This document shows positions 14,601 through 27,139 of a stretch of DNA of 64,000 nucleotides, one piece after another (the first letter of the stretch is position 1; every line of letters begins with the position of its first letter). A model generated the notes under the pieces. The model saw nothing but the letters and a program-made list of their open reading frames with translations, had not been told where the DNA came from and did not search any database. A program made the translations under genes and the position numbers. The DNA lies in contig NC_135183.1 in NCBI RefSeq assembly GCF_041146795.1, positions 16,558,840 to 16,622,839 of the forward strand. Reading direction: 5' to 3'. Origin of the DNA: Maylandia zebra. Lineage: Eukaryota > Chordata > Actinopteri > Cichliformes > Cichlidae.

Positions 14601-17600
14601 ACCTGTGTGACTGAGCATGCGTCAAGGAAGTCTGAGAACACGTTTGTCTTTGAGGGAACTGAGTCAGCTTTCGCTTTAGTCACACAGAAGCAGCTGTTCA
14701 TGGAGAATGAAATATTCTTTTTTCACCTCAGGTAGGGTCTGACCTTTTCCTGGAGTCGGTGGGAGTTGGGGGTGAGGCAGCATCGGCCTGCAGGATGCAG
14801 TCCATGTGGTCGTGGGCAGAGCTGTAGAGTCGCTGTGCCGCCTCACTCTGAACTGGACCATCTCCAAATGCGTCCATGATGTCATCCATGGAGGGAAACT
14901 CGCACTGGCCCCGCCTCTTAGCACGCTGTCGCAGTTTGTTCCGGTGATGCTCGATCTCTGACTTGTGCCGCAGCGCCACCTGCAGGAACAGAGACGGTTG
15001 ACTACAGTTAATGATGATGACCTCATGGCAAGCTGTGACTGGATGTATTTTTGTTGTCAACTCACCTCTGTGTTGACCTTTTCAGTGAGGGAGGGGCTTG
15101 GCTGTGATGGGGCATGTGGCTGCGGTGGGCTCGGACGTGGCTGCATGGCGATGAGCTGCACCTTGTTGGCCTGACGACGGGTGCCGTCAGATGACCCGCG
15201 GGACAGGCGGTCCACATGGTCAAAGATGGAGGACGAGGACAGCAGTTCGTCCGGGCCGCTGCCTGATGGAGCACCTGTGGAAGGAGAGGTCAGAGGACAG
15301 AAAAAAGTGAAAGGAGACTTAAAGACCAACAGAGAAGTGAAAGCTCAGACTCCCAGGATGCATTTCACCAGTGACCATCTACTGAAAGCTTGCAGAGCGA
15401 GTAGGTCAGTCCCATAGACATCCATGTTAAAGCTTTACAGCAGAAATAAACGTGTTTATGTGTGCAGAGCTGCAGTTACTGCAGAAGGATAAAAAGTGAC
15501 AAGCAACCAACAAGGAGATGAAGATGGCGATGATAAGGATAATGATGAAAAAGTGGGAGAAAAAAACTTTTTCCCAGAATAAGCAGCAGAAGAAACAAAG
15601 AGAGAATGAGGGAAATCCCTCAGACAGACCAAGACCCCCAGCACAGAGGTCAGAGGTCATATGCAGAGGACATCCAGGAGGCTGACAACTGCGGTCAGAT
15701 CTTCAGCATTACTCAGGGTTGTGTTTGTTACTGTCAGAGAAATTATTTTACCAGAAATAACCTTCAAACTATAGAGAAGTCTGAATATAAACATTTAGAC
15801 AACAAGCATGTATATTCCAAGTGTACAAGAATAATAAAAAAGAGAAGTTAATAAAGTAAGAGTGGAAAGTAAAATTCGCTCCATCATTTAGTGATGATCA
15901 GTATTCAGATTTAGCTTACTGCTGATGACTCGCCTCATAAACCAGGACCTGTTCTTCCCTTTATGAGTTAAGGTATTGTTGTCGCTGGTACTGTGATTAC
16001 TGGAGATGGATCGATTTGACACAGTCACAGATTAATTATTATTATTGTTTAATCTGTGAATTTAAAGGTTGAGCTCTTGTCTCTGCAGCATCGCAATGCT
16101 TCACGTGTTGATAGGAAATGTGGATTGGAGATCGGTGTGTGAGAAGGTGGTAATGTGTTGGCATGGTAACGTACCCATTTTGCTCCTCCCTTCAAGTAGG
16201 CAGTGCATTAAACAGAAAAGACAAAGTTTGAACAGAGCAGAGCCTCCATCCTTTGTTTACAGCCTATTCATTACAAATACTAAAGCTGATTATGTCACTG
16301 TGGCTCTCACCATTTTTGGGTGTCTTCCTGTGCTGTTTCCCCTCGCTGGGTGTGGCCACAGGTCGGGTGCTTTCTTCTGCTGACTCCCTGCCGCTCGATT
16401 GGTCGCTTCCTAACGAGTCGCCGTCTGATGGGCTGAGCCTGACAATGGACACAACAGGTAAATGGTAAATGGCCTGCATTTGTATAGCGCTTTTCTAGTC
16501 CCTAAGGACCCCAAAGCGCTTCACACTACATTCAGTCATTCACCCATTCACACACTGGCGATGGCAAGCTACATTGTAGCCACAGCTGCCGGATTAAGTA
16601 AAATTTTGAGATACTTCAGTAAAAATGTTCGATGTCGACGATTTCTCTGAATTAAAAATAATCGTGTCAACGAGCCAGTGAAGTTCATATTCTATATTTT
16701 TTAACAAGTTTGTTTAATAAGTCACAACATATTCCTAACCTCCCCCTGCGGCGGCTCAGCCGCGACACCTTGGTGGATGATCCTTTGGATTTGGGGGTGT
16801 TGAGGTCTCCGCCATCGGAGGGCGTGGCTTCCTTTACTGGTGCAGGAAGTGGACCGGACTCCTGGATCACCATGATGTCATCCTTACTGTGCTGACCCAG
16901 GTGAAGCTTTGCAAAGTCGAAGCCTTTAACGCTGGGAGCCTGAAGCTGACAGAGGATATGGATCAGGGGTCAGTAAGGTAACAAAAACATCATGTTGGTG
17001 GCTAAAATCCTAAGATTGCAGACACAGAGGACAGAAAAACACCAGGTGTCATCGCCTGTTAATTTTAAAGTGCCAGTCCTTTTTGTTGACCTCTGACCTT
17101 TTGCCTCTGCTGGATGGTGTTAATGGCGTCCGGCTGGAACTCAAGCTTCTCGGAACCGCAGAGCTTCCAGTACAGGATGATGATGATGAAGACGGCCAGT
17201 ACAACCGGGACAACAACACCGACAATCAGCCAGATGCTGCTGCTCTGAGTCTCAGCTGGAGGGACAGAGATCGTCTCCACAGCTGGAAACAGAATCAAAA
17301 AGATCAAACTTTATCAATATGACACTTTCTGAACCAATCAGAAGCAGTTTGGACACACTCAGCATTGGACTCACGTTGGGCCAGCGGTCTCTGCACACGG
17401 TGTCCAAGGACAATGGCGGCCCTTTGAAGGTCCACACGGTTCAGAGTGGCGGCGGTCACCTCAGCAGGGACCCTCTCTCCACCGGGACCCTCCACAAAGT
17501 AAAAGACCTCCAGAGGGCGCTCTGCCCCTGACAGCCTGGAGACCCGCACCACCTGAGACACAACCGGTTCAGTGCACATTCACATTGTACAGGTACACAC

Positions 17601-20600
17601 ACCTCTGTCTGGTGGCATTACATCAGCCATCATTGCCTTGTGCGTGTACCTGTAGACTGTTGTTGCCCACTGCTGTGGCTCTCTTCCAGCGCCTCCTACT
17701 GGTTTCCTGCAGTCCCTCCTCCAACAGCAGAGCCAGGCGTCTCTCCAGACGAGCCTTAAAGCTTCTCTCAGCCACCAGCTGCTCCTGAACTCCCAGCAGG
17801 ACTGATACCACACAAAGGGGAGTTCGTCAGAGCGAAGCTAACACATACCATCATCCACACAGTACAAAAACATCATACCAAAATGTAAAAAAAAGAGAGT
17901 GGGTTTCTTACCTGTACGGACCCAGGTGGAGCGCAGGTGGTGTGAAGTGTTGAGCTCAGGGTAGTGAAAGGCTGTTAACAGAAGTTTGATAAAAACGCTT
18001 TACATATTGTCGGTTTAATGTTTACTGTGACATGTGATGGGTTTGTGTATCATCTCGTACGTTCAGCGATCTGCAGCGCAGGAAATCCCACGTAGAAGCT
18101 GAACTCCACCAGGCTGAGCTTCCTCAGGTGTTCACTGACCTCTGACCCCGGCAGGTAGCCCCGGCCATCCCGCACCGCAAACGTGATGTCGACGGGAACC
18201 TTCTGCTCCACCGCTGGCCGGGCCACGCTTATGGTGATGTTCAGCAACTGTGTGAAGAAGTAAAAGAAATTAGAAAAGCGAACGGCTTTAAATGGTGACC
18301 ACACACGAGGCAGACTCACCTGTACGGTGGCGTTCCCTCCCTCATGTAATCTCTTCCGTGTCTCTGCGTACGCCATGGTGAGCCCTCTCTCCACCCGTTC
18401 ACTGAAGTTGCAGACTCGGATGTCAACATGAGTGGGAACAAACTGCAGCACAGAGTGGATCTGATACCTGAGGTCAGGTATGGTGTACAGTGGTGAAACT
18501 GTGGGAATGGGGCCGAAGCGTGGCGGCGGTCGGCGGAGGGCATTGATGACGGACATGGCAGTGAAGATCAGCGGTCCCGACACAACACGAAAGGCAAAAC
18601 TGGATGGAGTTCTTAGGAACTGAAAAGGAAACAACCAGGGAAGAGTGGAAAGTTATTAACAATTTTTAAGTTTAGCTTAATATCTAATAAGGATTCAGTA
18701 AAGTAAATGAATAAATGAAAGAGAAGGCATTAAAAAAATAAAGAAAAGTATGCATCAGATGGCATATTTTCATGGATTAAATGGTTTTTATTGATTTTTG
18801 TGTAATTTAAAAGCTTGGACCTTCTCCTGCTGCCTCTAACAGTCTATGGACTGATTTCTATGTGAAAGACTAAAATCTAAAGGATGTCAGGTTTATACTC
18901 CGAGTGTCTCGATGCCTCTGCTCCCAGTAAACAACAAGCTAACATTAGCTTAGAAACAGAGTTCACTATTACAAAGTTAATAAATGACTGGCTCCCAGCA
19001 CAACGCAAACTCCACATAAGCATGAACCAGAACGTCAGTGACACAGTAACACACAGAGATCAGTCTCTGGTCATTGGTTGGTTGCTTTGGACAAAACTAA
19101 TGAGGAAGAAAATCCAGTGAGAAAGACAAATATTAGCCGATCATTGTCTGTGTGTTTGACTAAATTCTGACCAGTACTGCAGATAGAGTAGTGATTCTTG
19201 TGACTGCAGCCGAATGAGCTAAAAACAAACACTTCAGAGCGAGAACATTAGAGGACGGGCTGGGATTAGCCTGTTTCATGTGAAGTCTGTGAAGCAGGAG
19301 CTTGACTGTGAGGGGAAACCACAGTCAGCATCAGCAGGACGGAATCATGCAGATCTGAGAAGCAGCGATTCTGTTTGTACCTGCAGCTCCACTGAGCGGT
19401 TGAAGTCTTTTTTCAGAAGATCTCGGACCTGACTGAAACCAGCAGACGAGCCTTTGGAGCTGACTGCAGGGCACACAAACATGGAAGACATCAGTGATTA
19501 GACAGAACATGTGCAGCACCTGGAGGTACGGTCACATGACCTTCTAAGACTCTTACCTACTCTGACCAGGTACATTTCTGGCTTGGTGACATTGCACAGG
19601 TATTGTCTGGTGGGTGGTGTCTGGGCCACTCTGGGTGTGGTGACTGGAGGGGCTCTGGTCAGGCTGATGGCTGTGATTTGGGTGGTGGTGATGATGGCGG
19701 TGGTTGTTGTCGTGGTAGCCTTAGTAGTGGTTGCGGCCTTGGTGGGAGGAGCCTTTGCTGGCATCTCAGTGACCACTGTGGGCCTCTCTGGCCTCTCAGG
19801 GCGGGTGGGGGGTCCCAGTGGTGGAGGGGGAGGCACCCAGCTGGTGGTGTTGGACGGGGGTCGGGAAGGGTGCCTGCTTGGGACCGAGACATAGTCTTTG
19901 TGTTTTGGAGCAAGAGCAGTAGGGGTGGAAGGGATCTTGGGGGTGGCTGATGGAGCAGGTGTCTTCTCCTCACCTGTGAGGATAGGTGTAAGGATGAGGG
20001 GAGGTGTGGGCTGTCTTGGGGGATGCTTAGGCTCCAATCCTAGAGGAGCAATGGGGCTCGAGGATGGGGTAGAAGGAGGATGGTGGGTGTGTGTTGCTGT
20101 AGGTGTAAGGACAGGTTTGGAGTCGTTCTCATTTACCTTTTCCCTCTCCTTCTCCTTCTCCCTCTCCCTCTCCCTCTCCTTCTCCCTCTCCCGAGCCAAC
20201 AGGTTTGTGTAGTACTCCAGACTGTTCATGTCAGGCAGCAGCAACTCCGTCGGCTCCAGTGGGATCATGTCCTCCAAGTCATAGTCCTCATCCCAGGTGG
20301 GGAAGACATCTGGATGGGCAGGCTGAGTGTGAAGGGGAATGTTGGGGGTTGAGGAGGAGGGGGAGAGGGGAAGTTTGGATGACAGTGAGAGGGTGGGGCG
20401 AGCAGGAAAGGAGGTGTCATAAGAGACCCAGTCCCCCCCATTGTCCCCATCATAGGGGTGGCTGGGCAGTGGCGTGGCGAGGGCCATCTCGTCACCTTCA
20501 GGTACCATGAAGGACAGAGTCTCCAGGTAGTCCCCAGACCCCCAGGCCTCCTCCAGTGAGGGCCCCTGTTCCCAGGGGGGAGGAGGAGTGAGGGTGGGCT

Positions 20601-20840
20601 GGCTATGTGGGGGAAGTGGTGGAGGTAGACTGGGGGACAGGAGGTCTGGAGGTCTCAGGAGGAGGTGGATCCCCTGAGCACCAGAGTCTGGGTCCTCTGC
20701 TGAGCCTGCACCACCACCGTTACTGTGGTATCCAGAGTCTGAGGGGTGGCTGGGAGGTGAGGGTCTAGAAGAGGTGGAGGATGATGATGGTGATGACGGA
20801 TGTGACGAAGAATCAGTCGTTCTGTTGAATTCCAGCACAA
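11666..20840 (-). CDS. kiaa1549: KIAA1549 / UPF0606 single-pass membrane protein, 18 exons
   Basis: Eighteen exons in one continuous frame: 19557-20840, 19381-19463, 18320-18619, 18061-18247, 17912-17971, 17650-17801, 17375-17552, 17098-17282, 16740-16939, 16311-16438, 15066-15274, 14744-14979, 13696-13831, 13138-13422, 12997-13049, 12788-12915, 11977-12131, 11666-11890 (stop TAA at 11666-11668). They encode about 1393 residues. The large first listed exon encodes a Ser/Thr/Pro-rich ectodomain, a charged RE/KE run and PDMNSLEYYTNL. Downstream come SVINALRR, LQFVPTHVDIRVCNF, a transmembrane helix (IWLIVGVVVPVVLAVFIII) followed by YWKLC, then cytoplasmic blocks shared with human KIAA1549: APSVKGFDFAK, IFDHVDRLSR, LRHKSEIEHHRNK, PPQPSIEEARQQMHSLLDDA and SASLIKAIREEL near the C-terminus. 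Human KIAA1549 is best known as the BRAF fusion partner in pilocytic astrocytoma; its normal role is poorly known. The ectodomain is several hundred residues shorter than in human. Confidence 0.96.
16456..16600. repeat. Dispersed fish repeat (AAATGGCCTGCATTTGTATAG family)
   Basis: AAATGGTAAATGGCCTGCA, ATAGCGCTTTTCTAGTCCCT and AAGGACCCCAAAGCGCTT, ending in GCTACATTGTAGCCACAGC, recur at 39283-39450 with a few changes. It is therefore an interspersed repeat, here inside the kiaa1549 intron between the exons at 16311 and 16740. Family origin (SINE or MITE) is not decided. Confidence 0.7.
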
Positions 20841-20937
20841 CTGTGGGCCAGAAGGACAGAAGTCGTGAATTTAAAAGCTCAACATTATACCTCAAGAGTG
20901 AGCGTGTGCCATAACCAGATTGTTACCAAACACGAGG

Positions 20938-21055
20938 GAATAAACCTGAAGGACCCTGAAAGAAACTGATAAACATGAACAAATCTGAAGACCCTGAAGA
21001 CCCGAATAAACCTGAGGACTGGTAAGAACCTAGGGACCCTGAATAAACCTAAGTA
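20938..21055. repeat. Degenerate short tandem repeat, unit close to GACCCTGAATAAACCTGA
   Basis: The phrases GGACCCTGAA, AAGACCCTGAAGACC, AATAAACCTGAGGA and GGGACCCTGAATAAACCT succeed one another over about 115 bases, consistent with four to six decayed copies of an 18-25 base unit just upstream of the large kiaa1549 exon. Confidence 0.5.
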
Positions 21056-22225
21056 AAAAGTAAGAAAGTAAAAGCAGATCTATGGAGGACGTTTCTATTT
21101 TTGTGCAAATCTAACTGAACTTTGTGCTATATTAACATAAAGGTAAAATAGTATCTGTAGATGGGAACACAAACTTTATTCAGTTTTTTATTCTAATTGC
21201 AGTCAGCTTTAATCTGAACAAAAAGAAGGAAAATAAAAAATATATCTCCGTTTTCTGGTGCCTGCATTGTAGAGGGTGACTTTGCTCTAAACAGGAAATG
21301 ACTACAGTCACGGGTTAAAGTGGATTCAGCAGGTGGGGGAACACTAAAAATCAGTTTTAGTGGCTCAGTGTGAGGAAAAAAATCAAACTCACAATACTTT
21401 CTACTGAGAGCTCCAGTAGATTTTCTTAATGTACAGGCTGTGATCAGCTGACCTGCTGCTCTTTGCGGATTTACACACCTGAATTCAACCAGATGTGAGC
21501 AGATGTTTCATGAGTTGTTCTGGCTGATTTCCATACACTGACAGTACACTGTTTATGCTGTCTTTATATCGTTTATATCATTGTTTTCTACATTAAATCC
21601 ATCACAGTTCAGCAAACTAACCTGCTTATCCTGCACTAACTTGCAGAGGATTTTCATGCAGCCTTTAAATAACTCAGTTAAGTCTACCTCAGTTTGTTTA
21701 GCAGCATGATTCGCAATATGAAGAAACATAATTTCACATGTACAAACCCAATATCTGATGCAAAAACATGTAAGCTTTCTTTTCTCTCCCTGTGAAATAC
21801 AGCAGCTCAAAGAAAGGGCTGTAAACCGAAACTAATGAGCCTGTTTTGAAAATGTAAGGAATAGAAATCTCAGATACTTATTTAAAATGTAGGGAGTAAA
21901 AGTAAAAAGTCGTCAGAAAAAAAAAAGTGCAGATACCTAAAATCTGTAAGTAAGTACAGTAATGAAGTATTTGCACTTCATTTCTTTTGACCTCTGCCAG
22001 TGGCACACTCGTTTTTACAAACATATTAGTATTTTTGAATTATGATTTGAAACTGATCACAGCACAAAATAAAGAATAAACTCTGAAATGACAAAGCGTC
22101 ACAAACACAGATCACCTTAATGAGACTGAGCTGGTTCAGCTTCTTTACAGCATTCATTCACACAGCAGAAACACACTCCTCTTTTTCCTCCCTTGCAGTC
22201 TCTTTAAAACCATTTGTCTTTATGA

Positions 22226-22227
<2 letters not shown>

Positions 22228-22269
<42 letters not shown>
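22228..22269. repeat. (AC)n microsatellite, about 20 units
   Basis: Uninterrupted alternating AC in the putative first intron of kiaa1549. Confidence 0.95.
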
Positions 22270-22270
<1 letters not shown>

Positions 22271-22754
22271 CCTTGACTGGGTCTCTTTCATCTGGTCTTG
22301 GCCTTGTTGCCGTGGTGACGCCGTGCTTTGCGGCAGCATCACATGCAGAACAGAGACGAGTCATTGGTATTCAGGAGACGACGCCCTCTCACACACAGAC
22401 AGACAGACTGATCGATAGATGCAGAAAATATTTATCATTTTTTAATTATAAAGAATCTCTTCAGATTGATGCACTAGGCTAACTGCTAACCTGCATTTAT
22501 CTGAGCTCCTGTATTTACTGCTCTCAGCTCTGAGAAACATCTCCTGTTATTCCTGACTCTGAGGTGCCCTCACAGAACAGCTGTGGCTGAGGTGTTTTAT
22601 GGCAGCACATCTGCTTCTGTACTCCATCACATTTATTTTAAAGCGTTGGGTCCTTCTGATTTGCAGTCTAAAATATAAATCTACTCAAATATGACACGAT
22701 AGTATTATAGATAATCTCCTCAGCAGTAAACCTTATTCTTCTTTCACCTGCTTC

Positions 22755-22930
22755 CATTAGGGGGTGCCAAAGTGGATCATCTGCCTCCATCTCCCAGCAT
22801 CCTCCTCTCACACTGACAACTCAGCAGTCCTCCTTCACTACATCTATGAACCTCCTCTGAGGTGTTCCTTTTCTCCTCCATCTTCATCCTCTGCCCATGC
22901 TTAGACCATCTCAGGCTTCCCACTTCACTT
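22755..22930. repeat. Fish interspersed repeat, RTE-type LINE tail (tentative)
   Basis: GGGGTGCCAAAGTGGATCAT followed by CTGCCTCCATCTCCCAGCAT and a TCCTCCTTCACTACATC / CCTCTTCTCC pattern resembles the widespread fish repeat beginning GTCGCCACAGCGGATCATC, which I associate from memory with RTE-like LINE ends. It is too decayed to give strand or clade firmly. Confidence 0.45.
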
Positions 22931-23682
22931 TGTTTATTTACAGTTTTTTTATTCACTAAGCGTTCATTATGTGCTTGCTGAGCTCTCACATCTGTTTTAT
23001 TTCACATCTGCGTAGCTCTGACGTCTCATGGCACAGGTGCTCTATAGAAGAGCAGGTGGAGAATAAAAAAATTAGCCCAGGGAATTGAGCTACATTTCAT
23101 TGTGGATGTATGACCATGTGATGTTTGTGGTTTTTCTTTCAGTGCACTGAAACAAGTTTCTACGTCTTCATCAGGTTGGACAAACTCTTCTTCAGTCTGA
23201 ATTAAAACACAGCCATGGGTTGAAATCTGACATCCATAATGCAACATGTGATCCACAGAGGGCGCTATAATAAACACACACTCCCCGAATCTGTCATCTC
23301 TAACACAAGTCCTGAAATGTCGAGTGACGTTTCAGGACTAAAAGTGACATCACACCAACACAGTCACAACCAGCTGACCTCTGAGAGCTGTTTGTGATGA
23401 AGCAGCTTCCTGCTGCCTACATCTGATCAGCTGATGTCAGTGTAAACCTCCACAGTCTGACATCAGCAGGTCATGTGACTCTGTGTGTGCGTGAGTCAGT
23501 AATGTGGGAGGATGACAATATGGAGCTAAAATGAGACTCAGAAGAAGATTCCTGCACTGCAGTCCTTTTGAGGAAGTCCATGTTCATTTCCTGCTGTGTA
23601 CAGATGGCTCAGAGGTCAGAGGTCAACATTAACAGCTAACAGCACCTAGCAAGGTTACCTGCAGCAGGTGAACTTGAGGTCA

Positions 23683-23951
23683 CCATGGAAACCAATGTGC
23701 CAGCCACCAGCAGGACCACACCTAGTGTTTGTCTGCAGGCCGAGGTTCTGCGTTCCATCCTGGTCCTGGTGCTGGAGCTGGGGCCTGGCGAGGTCACAGC
23801 GTCCATCGTCCTCAAAGGACCGGCGGTGCGGTCCCGCTACAAAGAGCCGAAGGACCCTCAGGAGGACCTGAGTAGCATAGAACAGCAGTCAGAAAATGTG
23901 TGTCCTGCAGGGTTCTCACCGAGCACAGGAGAACATTCTCCTGCTGGATGA
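23683..23951 (+). CDS. Unrecognised short reading frame in kiaa1549 intron 1 (88 codons)
   Basis: An ATG-started frame (ATG at 23685) with a leucine/valine-rich middle (EVLRSILVLVLELGPGEVTA) and a charged tail, ending at TGA 23949-23951. The stretch after CTGCAG at 23738 has balanced codon use and would also fit an exon acceptor, but no donor was found. No family is recognised. It could equally be a chance frame in locally GC-rich DNA. Confidence 0.15.
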
Positions 23952-25959
23952 TGACATCATCAAACGGATCAGGAAAGATTCAGCTAAAACTCTTTTTTAC
24001 CTTCATCGTTAGTTACTTTAAAAATAAAGGCTGTAAAGTTGTGTGGAGTAGTGTGTGACCCTCTGATGGGAAGGTTCATAGTTGAAACAATTCATCAAAG
24101 TTTGAAATAACAAATCTAACTATCAGCCTGACGCATTAGCTTTTGTCTCCGAACTAAAGTCCCAGCAAGTTCTGATACCCTTCCATCCACCCTGACCTCC
24201 TCCCTGCTCCAACTCAGACTACAGCTGGCCTGCTGTGGATGTTTAGGTCTGATGCTGAAACCAGTGTTTATGGACTGACGCTGTCAGATAGGAGAGAGAC
24301 CAATATTCTCGATGCACACCGTCTGTGAGAGCTTTGCTGCAAAGGTAACAGTGATGAAAGAAAAACACTAAAGTGCCTCATTACAGTCCAGCATGAAGCT
24401 GAGAAGACTCTGAAGCAGTGAAAAAGTAGGAACCCAGGGACAGGCGGTGCTGCAGAAGCATTCATTGTGAAGCAGACGTGCTGCTTTGAAAACAGACAAA
24501 GACTTGCAGCAAAGACTCAAAAGACTCCAAGTAGATGCACGTATGTCATAAACAAACTCCTACATCACCTCATTCTTGAGTTATTACATTTACAAACTTG
24601 GGTGTCCTCGCTGCCCCCCAGTGCCATGACGACATACCCCATCGGACTTTTACGGTTCAGGGGTAAAATCCCCCAAAATCCTCTGCTTAAAGGATCTGAA
24701 GGTTTTTACGTGCTGTAGACCCTGCAGCAAACATTTTACTGTGACTGTGCCCTCTAGTGGTGGAAGTGCTTGGTGCTTGGTGTCCTGATGTCCTGATGTC
24801 TTATTTTGGAGGACAGCATGAAAACGTCTAAAGCCACCCCATAACAAACCCACGACCTAAAGACTGTGGAACATGCTCATTCATTTGGTTTTAGGGTGTT
24901 CTGCTGAAGGCTGCAGGGAGGAGGTCGGGTGGATGGACGGGACAACAAAGACACAGAATGATGTTAGTCTAATATTTCAAACTGTACTCGTAAAGAATTG
25001 GGTACCTTAAACTGGGGCTGTTCAGCCTGGATAAAACCCCTCTGAAACTGAAACACGGAGCGCTAAAAATGCTCTGATGTTGCTTCGAGAGCAGCTCAGG
25101 TCTGAATGAAGATCACAGCTGACATTTCTGACAGCATGCAGAGCGGGGTCAGGATCAGGGCTGCCACACCATCAGAAGGTCAGTTAAACATGTACCTGCT
25201 GCTGGACCCTCACACCCGAATCACCTGATTTCAGCAGCTTCACATCCTTCATTCTGGAAGGGTGGAGGACATAAACCCAGAACATCTAGGCTTAGGCTAC
25301 AGTCTAACTCTGAACCTGAAACACTTTCTCTGTGAAGATGATGAAGACCTGCTCCAACCTGCGGGTGGAGCATCTGGACCACTGACTTATTACTTCATTG
25401 TCCAGGTTTGTGATGAAGGCTAGCGGGGCTTTAATCTGCACATATTTCTGATCTCGTCTCAACTTTAACATCAGCACTTCCCTGTGAGTCAGCTCATCGT
25501 AACCAGGCTGAGCTGAGGACAGCTCTCAGGTAATATTAATAAAGAGATTACACGCAGTGTCACGTGATCCCTGCTGCTCCTCACAGCCCCTCAGTACCGA
25601 GCAAAAAGGGAGCTCTGCTTTCTCTGCAGAGCACGATTACAAATGGGTCACTGTCCCAGACCCCGGAGCCTACGAGGGTGTGCGGCTGAAGCAGGAGGCT
25701 TCAGGCTCGCCTCCACCTGCGGGGATTTTTCTGTTTGCGCAAAGCATGAAAATGTCGGTTTGAAGGATTTGCATAAAGAACCTTCAAAAATGATCAATCA
25801 GTCAATAAATCAACCATCGATCAATAAGTGAAACCACAAAGACGTGACGGTGAATATTTAAAAGGTATCCAGCTGTTTGTCTGACCGGCTTTCACAACTG
25901 TGCCTAATAAAGTGACAGGTTGGTATATTCTCTGTCAGTCCGGGTTTTTGTGCTCTGCT

Positions 25960-26645
25960 CGGCTCCGTTTCCAGAACACTCACTCCTCTGCCGGTCTGGC
26001 CCGGCTCGGCCTCCTCTCAGATTGACCCCATTATCGGACAGATGCTAACTGCCTCCACCCGCCCGCCGAGTCCGCGAGGTGGAGGCTGCATCCGCCCCGC
26101 ATGTTCGTGTCCGGGGCTGATATGCCCCCCTCCCCCTTCCCCCGGCACGCTCCGGTCCGGTCCGGCACGGCCCAGTTTACCGTGAGGACGACGCTGCCTC
26201 CGGTGCACGGCTGAAGGAGCCTCGCTTCTTATAGCGGCCGCGGACACACAGAGCCGCAGACCCGGGATCACATTCAGACTGCAAGCCGGGCCGGGCCGGG
26301 CCGAGCCGGGCTATTCTCACTGAGTCTCTGCCACGGCGGAGACCTACCTGCCATCCTGGAGATGCGGTTCGGGCGCGTCACGCCTCTCCAAGCCGCGCAG
26401 CGCGCTCCCTGCGTGGGGAAGAAGAAGGAGGCGGAGAGTCCCCGCAGAATCACACCTCCTCCTCTTCTCCTCCTCGGAAACAGCAGCAATCAGCCTCCAC
26501 CGCCCGGTGGTGTCGGTGCTGTCCGAACCCGTCACATTCACAGCGCGTCCGGTTCCGGTACCAGTCCAGCCGGCCCCTCCCAGCATCATCTGACCCGACC
26601 TGCAAGTCAAAGCGCTTCTTCTCACACACGGACCGTTATTTGAAC
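25960..26645 (-). promoter_or_regulatory. kiaa1549: CpG-rich promoter region of kiaa1549
   Basis: After several kilobases of AT-rich intron, CpG density and GC content rise sharply. The block includes GGGCCGGGCCGGGCC (about 26287-26303), GCGGCCGCGGAC (26233-26244) and many CpG pairs. It contains the proposed first exon and ends shortly before the CT/CA array. No TATA box was noted. On the minus strand an upstream ATG at about 26597 opens an overlapping out-of-frame reading frame that could repress translation if transcription starts beyond it. Confidence 0.65.
26348..26354 (-). CDS. kiaa1549: Probable kiaa1549 first coding exon (seven coding bases)
   Basis: On the minus strand ATGGCAG is followed at once by the splice donor GTAGGT. 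The ATG has A at -3 and G at +4, a strong start context, and lies in the CpG-rich block expected at a promoter. It leaves one base over, which is exactly the phase needed by the acceptor at 20840, and joining gives M-A-V-V-L ahead of the ectodomain. No signal peptide would then exist, so an unseen exon in the 5.5-kb intron or another start remains possible. Two other minus-strand frames in this block lack an ATG that stays in frame across the junction. Confidence 0.45.
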
Positions 26646-26734
26646 CGGCACCGGCACAGGGCCAGGACAGCCGGATCTGACCATGAAAATGAAACAGCAG
26701 AGAACTGCTCAGCTTTTATTTTATGAAGCCAACA

Positions 26735-26746
26735 AAAACACACACA

Positions 26747-26793
<47 letters not shown>

Positions 26794-26802
26794 GCACGCA
26801 CA

Positions 26803-26833
<31 letters not shown>

Positions 26834-27064
26834 ACGCACGCACACACTCTCTCTCTCTCTCGCACGCACGCACACACACTCTCTCTCTCTCGCTCTCTCT
26901 CTCTCTCGCACGCACGCACACACACACTCTCTCTCTCGCTCTCTCTCTCTCTCGCACGCACGCACACACACACTCTCTCTCTCTCTCGCACGCACGCACA
27001 CACACTCTCTCTCTCTCGCTCTCTCTCTCTCTCGCACGCACGCACACACACACTCTCTCTCTCT

Positions 27065-27104
<40 letters not shown>

Positions 27105-27110
27105 CACAGA
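26735..27110. repeat. CT/CA/CG compound simple-repeat array with about 80-base higher-order period
   Basis: Long (CT)n tracts alternate with CGCACGCACGCACACAC blocks. The CGCACG blocks start at 26831, 26861, 26907, 26953, 26987 and 27033, with a shortened one at 27067. From 26907 the spacings are 46, 34, 46, 34, so an 80-base two-part unit has been copied. The array ends in (AC)n. All reading frames across it are artefacts of the repeat. Confidence 0.95.
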
Positions 27111-27139
27111 CTCTGCTCATGTTTTTATGCTTCATGCAG

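Noticed and set aside
19511..20510. Plus-strand frames of 90-127 codons opposite the large kiaa1549 exon
   Set aside because: Shadows of a GC-rich, low-complexity coding exon on the minus strand.
22120..22482. 120-codon plus-strand frame with a His-Thr run
   Set aside because: The run is the (AC)n microsatellite; the rest has no family resemblance or splice support.
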